DNA of 64,000 nt. It comes from Seminavis robusta. Taxonomy: Eukaryota > Bacillariophyta > Bacillariophyceae > Naviculales > Naviculaceae. Positions 1-9,874 of this stretch are shown here, one piece after another; position 1 is the first letter of the stretch; each line of letters starts with the position of its first letter. The notes below the pieces were generated by a model. It ran no database searches. It was given only the letters and a program-made list of their open reading frames with translations, and was not told where the DNA came from. A program made the position numbers and the translations under genes. The stretch is taken from contig CAICTM010000030.1 in NCBI GenBank assembly GCA_903772945.1, positions 62,001 to 126,000 of the forward strand. Reading direction: 5' to 3'.

Positions 1-1074
1 CCCGTTTCAGTCTGCGTGGTCCTGCTGGTGAAAAGAGTGACAGTCGGTACCAATACATTCTCATCTTGATTTGGATCTCATGCCACAGAGTGCAAAGCTT
101 TGTAATAATATTATTGCTATCTTCTTCGATCCAGGTCATGATTTTACGACGAATCGTGGTCTAGCTAGTTGAGAAAATCTACGCTACTTTGATCCGCACG
201 GCACCGGTCGAGTGGCCTCCTGGATCAGGTGCTGGGCCAGTACCAACTTCCGTACATCGTACCCAATGATGGGAATGGCAAAGACTGGTGCTAGCCTCCG
301 AAGGAGATATCCGAATGCCCAGGACTTCGCGTTGTGAGGATAATACATTGCGTGTAGCAAATGGGTTTGTTCTGGGTGCCCTCTCTGGCTGACTGCCGGG
401 GACGCACATAGCAAGGAATGTCCACCCCCGCAAATTGGCAAGGAGACAGAATTGCAATCCGCAACCCTCAGAGCAAGCAACATGTGAGGACTACCGAACA
501 CACTCGACTCGACTCGACTCTGACTCTGACTCGAGTAGGGGATCAGTGACAGCACACTGACCAAAGCATAATTCACGCGAGCTGCATATTTGCACGTGCT
601 CGGTGAGTGGTCGCATGCTGCTCCAGAAGCTTCGCACACATTGCCTCTGGAATGATGCTGCATTTGATCTCCGACCAACGAAACTGTTAAGGTCGTCGAG
701 GAGCCAAGTCGCCTCCACTGCGCGATCTATCTGTTGCACCATTGTGTTTGGAACCATTATATGTGTTTGCAACAAGCCCTAGAAAGTCTAGATTCTGGGC
801 TCTGCCTAGTAGCCATCTTTCGTTTACCGATACTGGTAGCTACCCAGCCAGTAAAACACTACGTACAACTATCGAAGTCGGTTTGCTTGTAATACATACA
901 ACCATGGAGGTGGGTTCCCATGTGCTGACGAAAGCATTGTCAAACTCAATACTCGAGTACTCAGTAATAATCTATATATCTACTCTGAGTGCTAGCTAGA
1001 GTATACCGAAATCTATATTCCAGTATCGGTATGCATAGAAGTAAGAAGTTGCTACAGAAACACCTACAAGCTAG
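1..1074. other. Intergenic, no gene seen
   Basis: No ORF here has coding character. The stretch holds a short GACTC-type microsatellite at about 498-533 (repeated cgact, then ctgact units) and several CTAGCTAG-like palindromes. Longer open frames on the minus strand (184-678) lack any recognisable motif and have no supporting start context. Confidence 0.5.
498..533. repeat. GACTC-type microsatellite
   Basis: Tandem cgact units run into ctgact units. A similar GAGTC run recurs at about 40071-40090 and a short piece near 40870, so this pentamer is a recurrent simple repeat in the genome rather than a local oddity. Confidence 0.75.
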
Positions 1075-1626
1075 TTAGTTGCTTCCGTCAAACATACCAC
1101 CCATAGAATTGCCAGGGGGAGGGGCTACCACAATGGGAGGTGCATTGATCATGCCATCATTTTGTGGCGGTCGTGGTGGTCCAGGCGGCCCTGGTTGTCC
1201 AGGCGGCCCTGGTGGTCCAGGTGGGCTAGGACGAATCAATAGAACCTCTTGGTTGCAACCCACGGCTCCTCCAATACAAGTCAATACCGTAGTCAAGGCC
1301 TCGGCGTCACCTTCCAAGAATCCCGTGATGAGCTCTGGCAAACATGCAGCCAATTCCGCCCCACCAATCCATTGTTGAGGGTTCTCAAGGATTTGGTTGG
1401 CGAGACACGAGAAGATGTCTTCTTCTTCTTCTTCCTCTTCCTCTTCTTCTTCTTCCTCCGGTTCGTTATCGTCTTGGAGCTTTCGATGCGTGACAACAAT
1501 GCGCCCCTTGCGAACACCCTTTTCCTTTCGGTAACCCCTCAAATGCCTCTTCGTGGCGGCTGCCTCCTGGACAAGCCCCAAGCCGACCAACGCCAAGACA
1601 CAAAGATACAGTACAAGACCCTTCAT
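1075..1626 (-). CDS. Secreted acidic protein with short collagen-like tail
   Basis: Predicted 183 residues. I chose the ATG at 1626 (reading MKGLVLYLCVLALVG) rather than the one 20 codons upstream, because it places a clean signal peptide at the N-terminus ending near EAAA. After it come a basic segment (RHLRGYRKEKGVRKGR), an uninterrupted glutamate tract of about 13 residues, a 70-residue region with four cysteines, then a run of Gly-Pro-Pro triplets and a proline-rich end. The Gly-X-Y run is only about seven triplets, too short for a stable collagen helix. Acidic, proline-rich secreted proteins are found in diatom cell walls and exudates, so an extracellular or wall role is possible, but that is inference. 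I recognise no named family. Confidence 0.7.
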   Translation of the reverse strand: MKGLVLYLCVLALVGLGLVQEAAATKRHLRGYRKEKGVRKGRIVVTHRKLQDDNEPEEEEEEEEEEEEEDIFSCLANQILENPQQWIGGAELAACLPELITGFLEGDAEALTTVLTCIGGAVGCNQEVLLIRPSPPGPPGPPGQPGPPGPPRPPQNDGMINAPPIVVAPPPGNSMGGMFDGSN

Positions 1627-2024
1627 TGTTGTTTTTGTTTGTGTGTCGTCCAAAGGTGACAAAGAAAGAGAAGCTTCAATTGCCACTCCGAACGGTCGAA
1701 ATGCTTTTCATTGCCACGAAAGATCATTCACTGTGTCATCTCCCGGTAAGCCGTTGGAGCTGAAGGGATGAAAAATGAGGGTAAGTCACGCTTACAGTCC
1801 CGTGGGAAACGCTGACGTTTGTTTGGGTTATGACCCTCATCCCAAATAAATCAAAAGCAAGTCAAGTGTCAAGGAACCAACAATAACACAACCGGTGAAA
1901 CAATGGATCCATGGCTGATGGCAGTAGTGTATGGCAGTGAGAATTCTTTGCAGTCCATTTATTTTTGCCTTTCCCTCTTTTTGAAACTCTGCCATCAATC
2001 AAATAAGCAACCAAACAACCAACC
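1627..2024. other. Divergent intergenic region (shared promoter)
   Basis: About 400 bp between two divergently transcribed genes. It should contain both promoters. I see no convincing TATA box or repeat. Confidence 0.4.
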
Positions 2025-3219
2025 ATGCGCCTTGTCACCGCCCTCCTTTGTGTTGTCCTCCTGACCAGCAGCAGCAGCCATGCCTTTAGTCCGTTGCAAC
2101 CCCAACCGGAACAACAACAACAGAGATCCTCCCAACGTCCAAGTACCACGGTGATTGTAGAAGAACAAACCGATGCAGTGACAGAATCGGTAGTGTCATC
2201 CTTGGAACGTCAACGGGTGGAATCGATTCTGCCTCTGACCGAAGCCGAAATCAATGCTCGTTTGGCCATGCAAATGGAACGACTGCAAGCCAAAGATCGA
2301 ACATCCACCTTTCTGTCCAAACAGGTGCGAACGAACGATTATCCCAATCATCATTTATTACTGATTCTATCAAGTCTCTCACCCACCTATTATTTCTATT
2401 TATTGGAATAAACAGGACCTTCAAATTGTGTACGAAGATGAAGATTTGATTATCGTCGATAAACCCACGGGAGTACTCTCGGTTCCAGGTAAGATTGTCA
2501 ATCCTTCCATGGCGCAGTCTGTATTTGATGCCGTGGGATGTGAAATGGGACGCATGGACATGATGGTCGTACATCGATTGGGAATGGATACCTCGGGGCT
2601 CATGGTATTTGCCAAAACCATGGATGCCCTACGAGGCATGAATGAGGTCTTTCGAACCCGTGCCATTGAACGCAAATACGAAGCACTGGTTTGTGGACAC
2701 GTTGAAAGTGATGCTGGAATTATCAATCTACCCTTGATGCGAGACTACGAATTCCCTCCCTTTATGAGAGTATCCACCGAAAATCATCAACGAGCCTTGC
2801 TCGATTTGGATCCCGAACAACTCCGGCTCCCCAAAATACTCGATTTGCCCAAGGACAGTCTCACCAAATACAAAGTCTTGGCACGAGAAGATTTGAATGG
2901 ACTGCCCGTCACACGAGTGGCTCTCACCAGCTTGAGTGGCAGAACGCATCAACTCAATGTCCATTTGGCGGCATTTGGACATCCCATTGTGGGAGATGCT
3001 ACCTATGGTATTGACGGGGATGCCGCATCCAATGGGGGTCTCACCAAGGAAGAACGAGACGAGCTGGTACCCAACCCCAGTTGCGCCAGTGACGAGTTGC
3101 AACGACGTATTGCACGAACGGCAAATGGCAAAATGTCCTGCATTCATGCCAAATCCTTGAAATTCTTTCATCCAACGTTGCAAGAAGAAATTGCCTTTGT
3201 GGCGGATGCTCCATTTTAA
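2025..3219 (+). CDS. RluA-family pseudouridine synthase, probably plastid
   Basis: Two exons, 2025-2324 and 2416-3219, with a 91-nt GT-AG intron in phase 0, give 367 residues. RluA enzymes isomerise uridine to pseudouridine in rRNA or tRNA. The family is clear from VHRLG-x-DTSGLMVFAKT (about residues 152-168), ERKYEALVCGHV, and SGRTHQLNVHLAAFGHPIVGD (about 274-294). The N-terminus is a signal peptide ending in SSSHAF-SP, an ASAFAP-like motif, so plastid import is likely. Odd point: the motif normally reads HRLD, with Asp as the catalytic nucleophile. Here it reads HRLG, with an Asp two residues later. HRLG forms exist in some plant RluA relatives as I recall, so this may be a recognised subfamily or a catalytically altered one. 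Confidence 0.88.
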
Positions 3220-3594
3220 TGATGTAATTGTCGCACAGAAGGAGCCACAGCAAATGGCGCAACAAGGATGACAATATTGTATAAATGAATTTCATTTCAA
3301 GAAAAACAAGGAGGGAGGTTGACGCCATTTCGGAACGTCAACAACTAACTTTGCAGTGCAATGAAAACTATAAATTAGAATGAATGAATGAAGAACTCAT
3401 ACATGTACAATTTACTGGATTGGTATTAGTAAAGTAGTACTGCCTGAGTAGCTGGCATATTCGTAGTTTTTGTCAAGCTGGTTGTTGTTGGAACTATGGT
3501 AAGGTCGCAGCACTAGTTTTTCGCAGCCAGCATCCGGAAGAAGCAGGATGCTTTGCTATAGTCTATATCGCGTTACTACCATGCGGTCTGCGAG
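3220..3594. other. Convergent 3' intergenic region
   Basis: Lies between two convergent stop codons (TAA at 3219, minus-strand stop at 3595). It should hold both 3' UTRs. It contains tagctagct palindromes but no gene. Confidence 0.4.
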
Positions 3595-4944
3595 CTAGCT
3601 ACTGGTAGCATCAGTACTCTTTTCTCTCAGAGCCTCCAGATCCAAATCAGGTGGCAGACCGGGTCGATACAGCAATGCCGTGTGGCCTACCGTTTGCGCC
3701 ACATGTGCCTCAAGCTCTTCTGCAATCAGTTCACCAAGCAACTTGGCACCCTTTTTTCTCTTGATGGCTTTGCCCAGGCGGAGCAGGACAACTTCGTTTT
3801 GCCACAAGAGATGGTCCAATCGTTCGAGCCACGATGGGTCAAACGGCAACAACTCTTGGATAATGGCTTCCTCGGTCAAGGCATCCTGATCGGATAAGCT
3901 GGGACCCTTCCATACCATCTCGGCCATTTTATTCTGGGCTTTGAGCCTTGATGCATGGGCTCGGAGACCCCGTCGCATGGCACCTGTAACGTAGGAATAA
4001 TCTCCCGAGAAATCTTCACGCGGTGTGATTCTCTTGACAAAATCTTTTACCAAATTGTGACATGCCTCGTTCATTTTGAGAGAATCATCATTGTCGCCAT
4101 CTCCCATCATGTCTACTTGAACACCCGCATCCGTTAATAGCTGTACTCCACCTCCATCAACTCTTGGATTGGGGTCCCGAAATCCAACAACGACCCGGGA
4201 TACTTTGGCTTGGACGAGAGAGGCAGCACATGGAGGAGTTTTCCCATAGTGACAACATGGTTCCAACGTCACATATGCCGTAACAGGAATGTCTTGAAAG
4301 GTCCTGTCGTCGGATAATAGTTGTTCTGGGCCATTTTCCGATGCGTATTGTTGGGTGAGTTCCTCGACCAAGTCGAGAGTTTGGGTCAAGGAGTCTGTCT
4401 TCTTTTTCTCGGCACGAGCCGGAGGATACCCCGCAACCACTGCAGCAGCGGCTTTGACTCCATCCTCTAAATGGCCAGTGGCTTCCAATAATGCAAAGAC
4501 CTCAGCATGTGGATACCCAGCCCGGGGGTGAAATCCCTTTCCAATCACTTGATTGGTTTCTTGCCGTACCAACACACAACCAACAGCTGGATTGGGATAC
4601 GTGTTACCGAAACCTTTTTTGGCACACTCCAAGGCCAAATTCATGTGATCCACATCAGTACTATCCAGTTGGGCTTGTTGTGTGCTACTGCTGGATGTCG
4701 CATGAAGATGGCAACGGCGGCCATTTGGGAGGTGGCATGGAGAGGGCAATCTTCGGTTTGGGAGGAGTGATGGAAAGGCATAAGCGGAATAGCAGAGTCT
4801 TGATGAGGTCGATACAATAGAAGCCAAGCTGACAGCTCGGACGACTGCTGATGTCTTCCAATGCCAAGGTACCAGAGCCATCATGATGGCCAGGAGAAAA
4901 ATGAGGGGCCAAGGTGCTTCGCGGCCAGAAGCCAGCAAAGTCAT
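3595..4944 (-). CDS. RibD-type riboflavin deaminase fused to CRM RNA-binding domain
   Basis: Single exon, 449 residues. Residues 11-27 form a hydrophobic signal segment and 53-59 read SAYAFPS, an ASAFAP-like plastid motif. Residues 99-290 are a cytidine-deaminase-fold domain with the RibD signatures NTYPNPAVGCVLV, the zinc site HAE (146-148), and EPCCHYGKTPPC (228-239). This is the diaminohydroxyphosphoribosylaminopyrimidine deaminase step of riboflavin synthesis. A low-complexity insertion of about 55 residues (161-218) splits the two halves of the zinc site. The bacterial RibD reductase domain is absent. Residues about 318-428 instead resemble a CRM/YhbY domain: TGAMRRGLRAHASRLK at the start, ELIAEELEAHVAQTVGHTALLYRP at the end with a helix-rich middle. 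CRM domains bind RNA in plastid intron splicing and ribosome assembly. The deaminase call is strong; the CRM call rests on end motifs and length. Confidence 0.85.
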   Translation of the reverse strand: MTLLASGREAPWPLIFLLAIMMALVPWHWKTSAVVRAVSLASIVSTSSRLCYSAYAFPSLLPNRRLPSPCHLPNGRRCHLHATSSSSTQQAQLDSTDVDHMNLALECAKKGFGNTYPNPAVGCVLVRQETNQVIGKGFHPRAGYPHAEVFALLEATGHLEDGVKAAAAVVAGYPPARAEKKKTDSLTQTLDLVEELTQQYASENGPEQLLSDDRTFQDIPVTAYVTLEPCCHYGKTPPCAASLVQAKVSRVVVGFRDPNPRVDGGGVQLLTDAGVQVDMMGDGDNDDSLKMNEACHNLVKDFVKRITPREDFSGDYSYVTGAMRRGLRAHASRLKAQNKMAEMVWKGPSLSDQDALTEEAIIQELLPFDPSWLERLDHLLWQNEVVLLRLGKAIKRKKGAKLLGELIAEELEAHVAQTVGHTALLYRPGLPPDLDLEALREKSTDATSS

Positions 4945-6290
4945 TTAGCCAAAAGGAAAACCGATACCGATAGCAGGGTTGGCAAAAATGCTTCGTCGGC
5001 TGGACTGGAAAGGGCAAAGACACTACTGTACGAGAACTTGGTACCGACAGCTAGAACCCAAATAGGTTGACATATTGACATCCTTACGAGGAAAGGGATC
5101 TACGCAAGGCTTTTGGCAACTGTCAGGGACAATCCTCTCTGGGATACGAGTCACCATACTGTCGCGAAGACTTTGATTGAGCGAGGCATTTGTGAAATGA
5201 GAAAGGATTACACTCGCTATTTCGTATCCTGTAGCTACACAAACCCAGACTGCCAGTCTGGGCCAGCTAGATCGTATGCTCAGCTGTTGTGCAACGCCAG
5301 CAACCTATTCGTCGGGTTTTGGGCGCAAACTCGAATTTTCCCTCCGTGGCCAAAGCGCTAAGAACCGATTCGAATCCATTCAACACTCTTTCAAAACGTA
5401 ACTTGTTTTCGATCTATCACTCTTCTCACTGCTCAATCAATCCCCTCATAATCTTCGCTCAGCAAAACCACAATAGAATCAAAGAATCAAGGCACTCCGT
5501 TTCTCTTATTTGATCATCACCACGACATGGTACTCACCGGGCCATTGTGATGATCAAATGAGAGAAACGGATTGCCTTGATGATTTGTACTCACCGGGCC
5601 TTTGTTGACAATCAAAGGATAGAAAGAATGGTTTGCTTGAAGGGATTCGTGAACGATCAAAGCTTGTAGCACTTCGCCAGCATGAAGTTGTGCTTCATCT
5701 GTTCAGAGGCAGGCAAGTGCGCTCCCCTGAGCCGCCACTCACAAAAGCGTGCAAGGCTGAAACTCGTGCAGCCAAAACCTTGCTCCACCCCATTCAGTCT
5801 TGTAGAACTAAGCAAGGAGGGCTGTCATGGGATGGCACGAAATCTGAGAAAGATACCCAACCATGCATCGGAAGCCCCTTCACATGATTGACTGTATGGC
5901 CATGGCAGCCAGTTTTGCGACACTAACATGAGTGATAGAGCCAAAGAATCAATCAAAGAATCAAACAAACAAGAAATTGTGAGATTGCTGGTGTGTTTCA
6001 TCAATGAACCCAAATAATACCCGCTGGCTAGCTATTATTATAGAGAATGAGAGCTCAGATTGCAGTTAAAAAGTTTATAGACCTTCACTGACAGTCAGGG
6101 TCAAGGCCAAATTCGGCCCGTTCTTCGTCACAGCAAACATTCTGGTGCAAGTCAACAAGGATACTACACGGCACGATAACCGAAACGAAAAGTAGAACTC
6201 ACCTCATGATCTGGGCCAATAACAAATCTGAAGTTTTTGCTAGCCGGGAAGAGAGATGCAATATTGTATTTTCACCAGAGTGTGTGATAG
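4945..6290. other. Intergenic, hairpin repeat but no gene
   Basis: About 1.3 kb without a supportable gene. Its one clear structure is the inverted/direct repeat group at 5489-5640, listed separately. The short open frames at 5113-5361 and 5633-5891 show no motif and no coding bias that I can see. Confidence 0.45.
5489..5640. repeat. Hairpin-forming inverted repeat plus degenerate direct copy
   Basis: Arms 5489-5520 and 5547-5578 are reverse complements over 32 bp with two mismatches, separated by 26 bp. A more diverged third copy, in the orientation of the right arm, follows at about 5603-5640. The 13-mer tactcaccgggcc occurs at 5531-5543 and again at 5588-5600. The arrangement could be a MITE remnant or a small-RNA hairpin precursor; nothing decides between them. 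Confidence 0.7.
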
Positions 6291-6527
6291 CTAGTTGTTG
6301 AGATAGAGCTGCATCGACACCCAATGAAGACACCCAAAGAAAATCGCCGTTGGCACTCCTGTCAGCGGCACCTGCCAGAGAAAATCCGGTAGCGGAGACG
6401 CCATGGGAATACCAGCGACGATCAGGATCGCGAATAGGGCGCATCCAATGGATCCAAACAGAAATAAGGCTGAAGTCAGCAGACTTGGAGGTTGTCCGGA
6501 GCCAGTTTCTTTGGGTGTTGACGACAT
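6291..6527 (-). CDS. Small two-TM membrane protein
   Basis: Predicted 78 residues starting at the ATG at 6527. A short polar N-terminus (MSSTPKETGSGQPPS) precedes one hydrophobic segment (about 17-43) and a second (about 52-75), with few charged residues after residue 8. That pattern is hard to obtain by chance in a frame of this size. It is divergent from the HCF101 gene, 302 bp away, so the two may share a promoter region. No family recognised. It could also be a shadow frame; there is no support beyond topology. Confidence 0.45.
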   Translation of the reverse strand: MSSTPKETGSGQPPSLLTSALFLFGSIGCALFAILIVAGIPMASPLPDFLWQVPLTGVPTAIFFGCLHWVSMQLYLNN

Positions 6528-6829
6528 GGTCGCGATACAATTGGGATTATCTCATTGTCCTCTTTAGCAGATTGGGTTTCCGTTTGTGGATCTTGGAGGC
6601 CGCGACGAGCGACGAGATCTTTCGGAGAAGGGGATGATCTTGGGGCTTGGGGCACCGAAGATTGGGGGCAGAGTTTACTCCCAAACCTTTCAGTCACGCT
6701 GACGTCAGTCTAACAACTTCAACCAAAGCTGCCACCAAGCAACTCGACAACATTCCAACAAGACAAAGCTCCTGTTTGTTGCATCTCAATCTTTGGCTTT
6801 GTGTACACTTTTTTGCAATAAAATAAACA

Positions 6830-8494
6830 ATGATGAGGCTGAACAATCGACGGTTCATTGGTTTGACGTGTGGCTTGCTGGTGCAAGTTGCCAGCTTTGC
6901 CAGGGCTTTTGTTACACCAGTTCCAACTCGAGTGGGCGCTGCGAGTTTCACAGGTACAGGCTTTGGCATCTCCCCCTTGTTTGCCAGTGACAGCGAAGAC
7001 AGTACTGAGCTGCCTCCCATTCCAACAGAATGGCAAGGAGACGTTCTACAAGCATTGCGCAATGTAATTGATCCTGATTTGAATCAAGACATTGTCACCC
7101 TGGGGTTTGTCAAGAATCTCAAATTGGATGATCGCGATGTTTCCTTTGATGTCGAATTGACGACTCCCGCGTGCCCCGTCAAGGAAGTCTTTGCCTCCGA
7201 TTGCGAACGGCTCGTCAAGGATATTGCATGGACCGAAAAGGTGTCCGTCACCATGACGGCCCAAGAAACCGCCATGGATACCGAAACACTCGGCATGACA
7301 CAGGTGGGTGCCGTCATTGCCGTGTCGAGTTGCAAGGGTGGTGTCGGCAAATCCACCACCGCCGTCAATCTCGCATTTGCCTTGCAACGATTGGGTGCCA
7401 CGGTGGGAATCTTTGATGCTGATTTCTACGGTCCCTCCCTGCCCACCATGGTGACTCCGGACAACGACGTGGTCCGATTTGTGGGAAGACAAGTTGCTCC
7501 TCTCCAGCGCAATGGAGTTCGACTCATGAGTTTTGGATACGTCAATGAAGGATCCGCTGTCATGAGAGGACCCATGATCACGCAACTGTTGGATCAGTTT
7601 CTGAGCGTCACACACTGGGGATCCATGGATTATCTCATTATTGACATGCCGCCGGGCACCGGAGATATTCAACTCACTCTGACACAACGTTTGAACATTA
7701 CAGCCGCTGTCATTGTCACGACACCACAAGAATTGAGTTTTGCGGATGTCGTGCGAGGTGTGGAAATGTTTGATTCCGTCAATGTCCCCTGTGTGGCCGT
7801 TGTGGAGAATATGGCCTATTACCAAGTCGAAAACAATGTGGATCAGGAAAAGCTAAAGGAGGAATTTGCAGAAAAGTTGCGAGCGAAGGGGACTCTGGCC
7901 AATGGAGAAGCAGATGACATGGCCGACGAGTTGGTACAACTCGTCTTGGAAAATACTCCTGCCGAGCAACAAATTCGCATCTTTGGACCGGGACACAAAA
8001 CACGCTTGTCGGAACAATGGGGTATTGAACACACGTATTCCATGCCCTTGATGGATCAGATTGCGGCCAATGGAGATTCAGGAACACCCTACGTTCTCGA
8101 TAATCCCGAAAGTACACAAACCAAGACCTATCTGGAACTAGCAGGAACGGTTGTCAGTGAAGTTGCCAAGTCCAAGTATAGCAAGGACTCGATGCGTCCG
8201 GAAATTAGTTTTGATGACGTTGCTCACAAAATCAATGTGGATGATGACTTTATCACCCCTGCCAATTTGCGACGAAGCTGTCGATGCGCTGCTTGTGTCG
8301 AGGAAATGACAGGCCGTCAGATATTGATGGCAACGGACATTTCGGAAGAAATCCGACCCATGAAAATGTATCCTACCGGTCAATATGCTCTCTCTGTGGA
8401 CTGGTCGGACGGTCACAGGTCGTTGTACCCATACCGTCAGATTCAATCCTTGCTGGCAGGAGAAACATCACCAAAGAAGGAAATGAGAATATAG
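6830..8494 (+). CDS. HCF101: HCF101, plastid Mrp-type Fe-S cluster carrier
   Basis: Single exon, 554 residues. HCF101 is a Mrp/NBP35-family P-loop ATPase that delivers 4Fe-4S clusters, in plants to photosystem I. The leader ends in SFARAFVTP, an ASAFAP-like plastid motif. Domain order is MIP18/DUF59 (about 68-145, with TTPACP at 111-116), ParA/Mrp ATPase (P-loop SSCKGGVGKSTT at 166-177; DMPPGTGD; IFGPGHK), then DUF971 near the C-terminus. This three-part order is diagnostic of HCF101. Two residue differences stand out. The plant protein has NMC where this one has ENMAYY, so a proposed cluster-binding Cys is missing. DUF971 here carries CRCAAC, which plant HCF101 lacks as I recall. There is also an insertion of about 45 residues between ENMAYY and IFGPGH. 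Confidence 0.92.
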   Translation: MMRLNNRRFIGLTCGLLVQVASFARAFVTPVPTRVGAASFTGTGFGISPLFASDSEDSTELPPIPTEWQGDVLQALRNVIDPDLNQDIVTLGFVKNLKLDDRDVSFDVELTTPACPVKEVFASDCERLVKDIAWTEKVSVTMTAQETAMDTETLGMTQVGAVIAVSSCKGGVGKSTTAVNLAFALQRLGATVGIFDADFYGPSLPTMVTPDNDVVRFVGRQVAPLQRNGVRLMSFGYVNEGSAVMRGPMITQLLDQFLSVTHWGSMDYLIIDMPPGTGDIQLTLTQRLNITAAVIVTTPQELSFADVVRGVEMFDSVNVPCVAVVENMAYYQVENNVDQEKLKEEFAEKLRAKGTLANGEADDMADELVQLVLENTPAEQQIRIFGPGHKTRLSEQWGIEHTYSMPLMDQIAANGDSGTPYVLDNPESTQTKTYLELAGTVVSEVAKSKYSKDSMRPEISFDDVAHKINVDDDFITPANLRRSCRCAACVEEMTGRQILMATDISEEIRPMKMYPTGQYALSVDWSDGHRSLYPYRQIQSLLAGETSPKKEMRI

Positions 8495-8688
8495 GATAGC
8501 AAGTGGTGTCGTTGGTAGTTAGTTATATGGACTTTTGGCTACTAGGACGATATTGTTGTTCTATCAAGCGTTTCAATTACTGGCTAAGTAGATACATTGC
8601 TAGCTACATCATGTGCATGCATATAGCAGACTGACAGCGTCTTGAAAAACTAACCATGCTTTACAGATCGTTATTTCAAAAACACTGT

Positions 8689-9874
8689 TTACCAGTTCAA
8701 CCACGGAGTTTGGTCGTCGCCCGTTGGATATCCCCATACATCCAGTGCTTCCTGCATCTGTTCACAGGGAGAATCCCGGAGTGGGTCTTCGGATACAAAC
8801 TTTCCTGTGGTATCAAGTGTATTGTAAAAGTGAACCTTCATGTTTTGGTACAATCCTTCTTGTGCATATGGCAACGATTCTACAAATTCCACAGCCTCGT
8901 CTCGATTTTTGGCATTGAACATGATCATATCCCCGACTGCCAGGGCGGATGCTTCATCGTCTTTCAACTCTGTGGGTAAATGCAGTGGCCCGGCGGCAAT
9001 GATGCGTTCACTTCGAATGAGTGCCTCCATTTGTTGGTCCCACACGTCGGCTCGTAGATTCCCCACCTCTTCGGGTTCATGATCCGTGGCCACCAGCATG
9101 CAAGGACAACCAAATCGTCCGTCGTCTACTCGCAAACTATAGTCCCGAATATGACGCCAACGATACAAGGGTATATTGGAAATATCTCCTTCAGTCAGCA
9201 TATTGATAATGGGCTCGTTTTTCATGAGTTCCTGAATGTGCAGCAATTCCGTGGATTCCATGCAAAAGGCGTGCCCAATGGTTCTTCGCAAATCCGACGA
9301 TAGTCTGAGGTATTTATTTATTCATCAGGGAGTTTGTTGCAAGGATTAGAAAAAGTGGATTGCAAATTGACCACGAGTATGTCACAGAATCAAAAATACA
9401 TTTGGGCCACACTTACAACTGTCGACTGAACAGGATATCCACCATGCTCTCGGTATTGAATTCATCACTGTACAGATTGGTCTTTCGACAAAACATGACG
9501 TGATCTTCCGTCAGGTCGATGCGATCATGATGCAATTCCGATTGATCTCGATTCTCGGTATCCAACAAGCGATCCCACACGAAGGCCACAAATCGGTTTC
9601 CAGCATTCTTGGACATGGGTACGGGCTTCATTTCTACCGTGGGACTGTCACCAGTGTCATCGGGATCTCGGTACCCGTTGGAAAACTCTCCGCCGCCAAA
9701 CTCATCATCATCTACGTAGTCCGAGTCCTTGGAGGAATATTCCGAGCCATCCACGGAAAAGGAAGACATGTACCGTGCAGAAGGACTTCTGGAAACTGAA
9801 CCTGGAACCCCAATTGAGGAAAACCCAGTGGTACCCACCACCAGGGTCAGCAGAAGGAGACAACAGCGAAGCAT
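8689..9874 (-). CDS. YCII-domain protein with N-terminal leader
   Basis: Two exons on the minus strand, 9417-9874 and 8689-9304, separated by a 112-nt intron (gtaagt ... cctcag), give 357 residues. I chose the ATG at 9874, which starts a signal-like segment (MLRCCLLLLTLVVGTTGFSS); an upstream Met 23 codons earlier lies in sequence lacking that character. A low-complexity acidic region follows. The C-terminal domain (about 200-320) fits the YciI/YCII-related ferredoxin-like fold: RWRHIRDYSLR, DHEPEE, IAAGPLHLP, GDMIMFNAKNRDEAVEFVESLPYAQEGLY. The biochemical role of YCII domains is mostly unknown; the bacterial relatives include enzymes acting on small aromatic compounds. TTGF-SS could be a weak ASAFAP-like motif, so secretory or plastid location is possible. 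Confidence 0.78.

Noticed and set aside
1249-1659. Plus-strand ORF with a poly-Phe tract and minus-strand ORF with a Lys tract
   Set aside because: Both are other-frame readings of the Glu tract of the secreted acidic protein.
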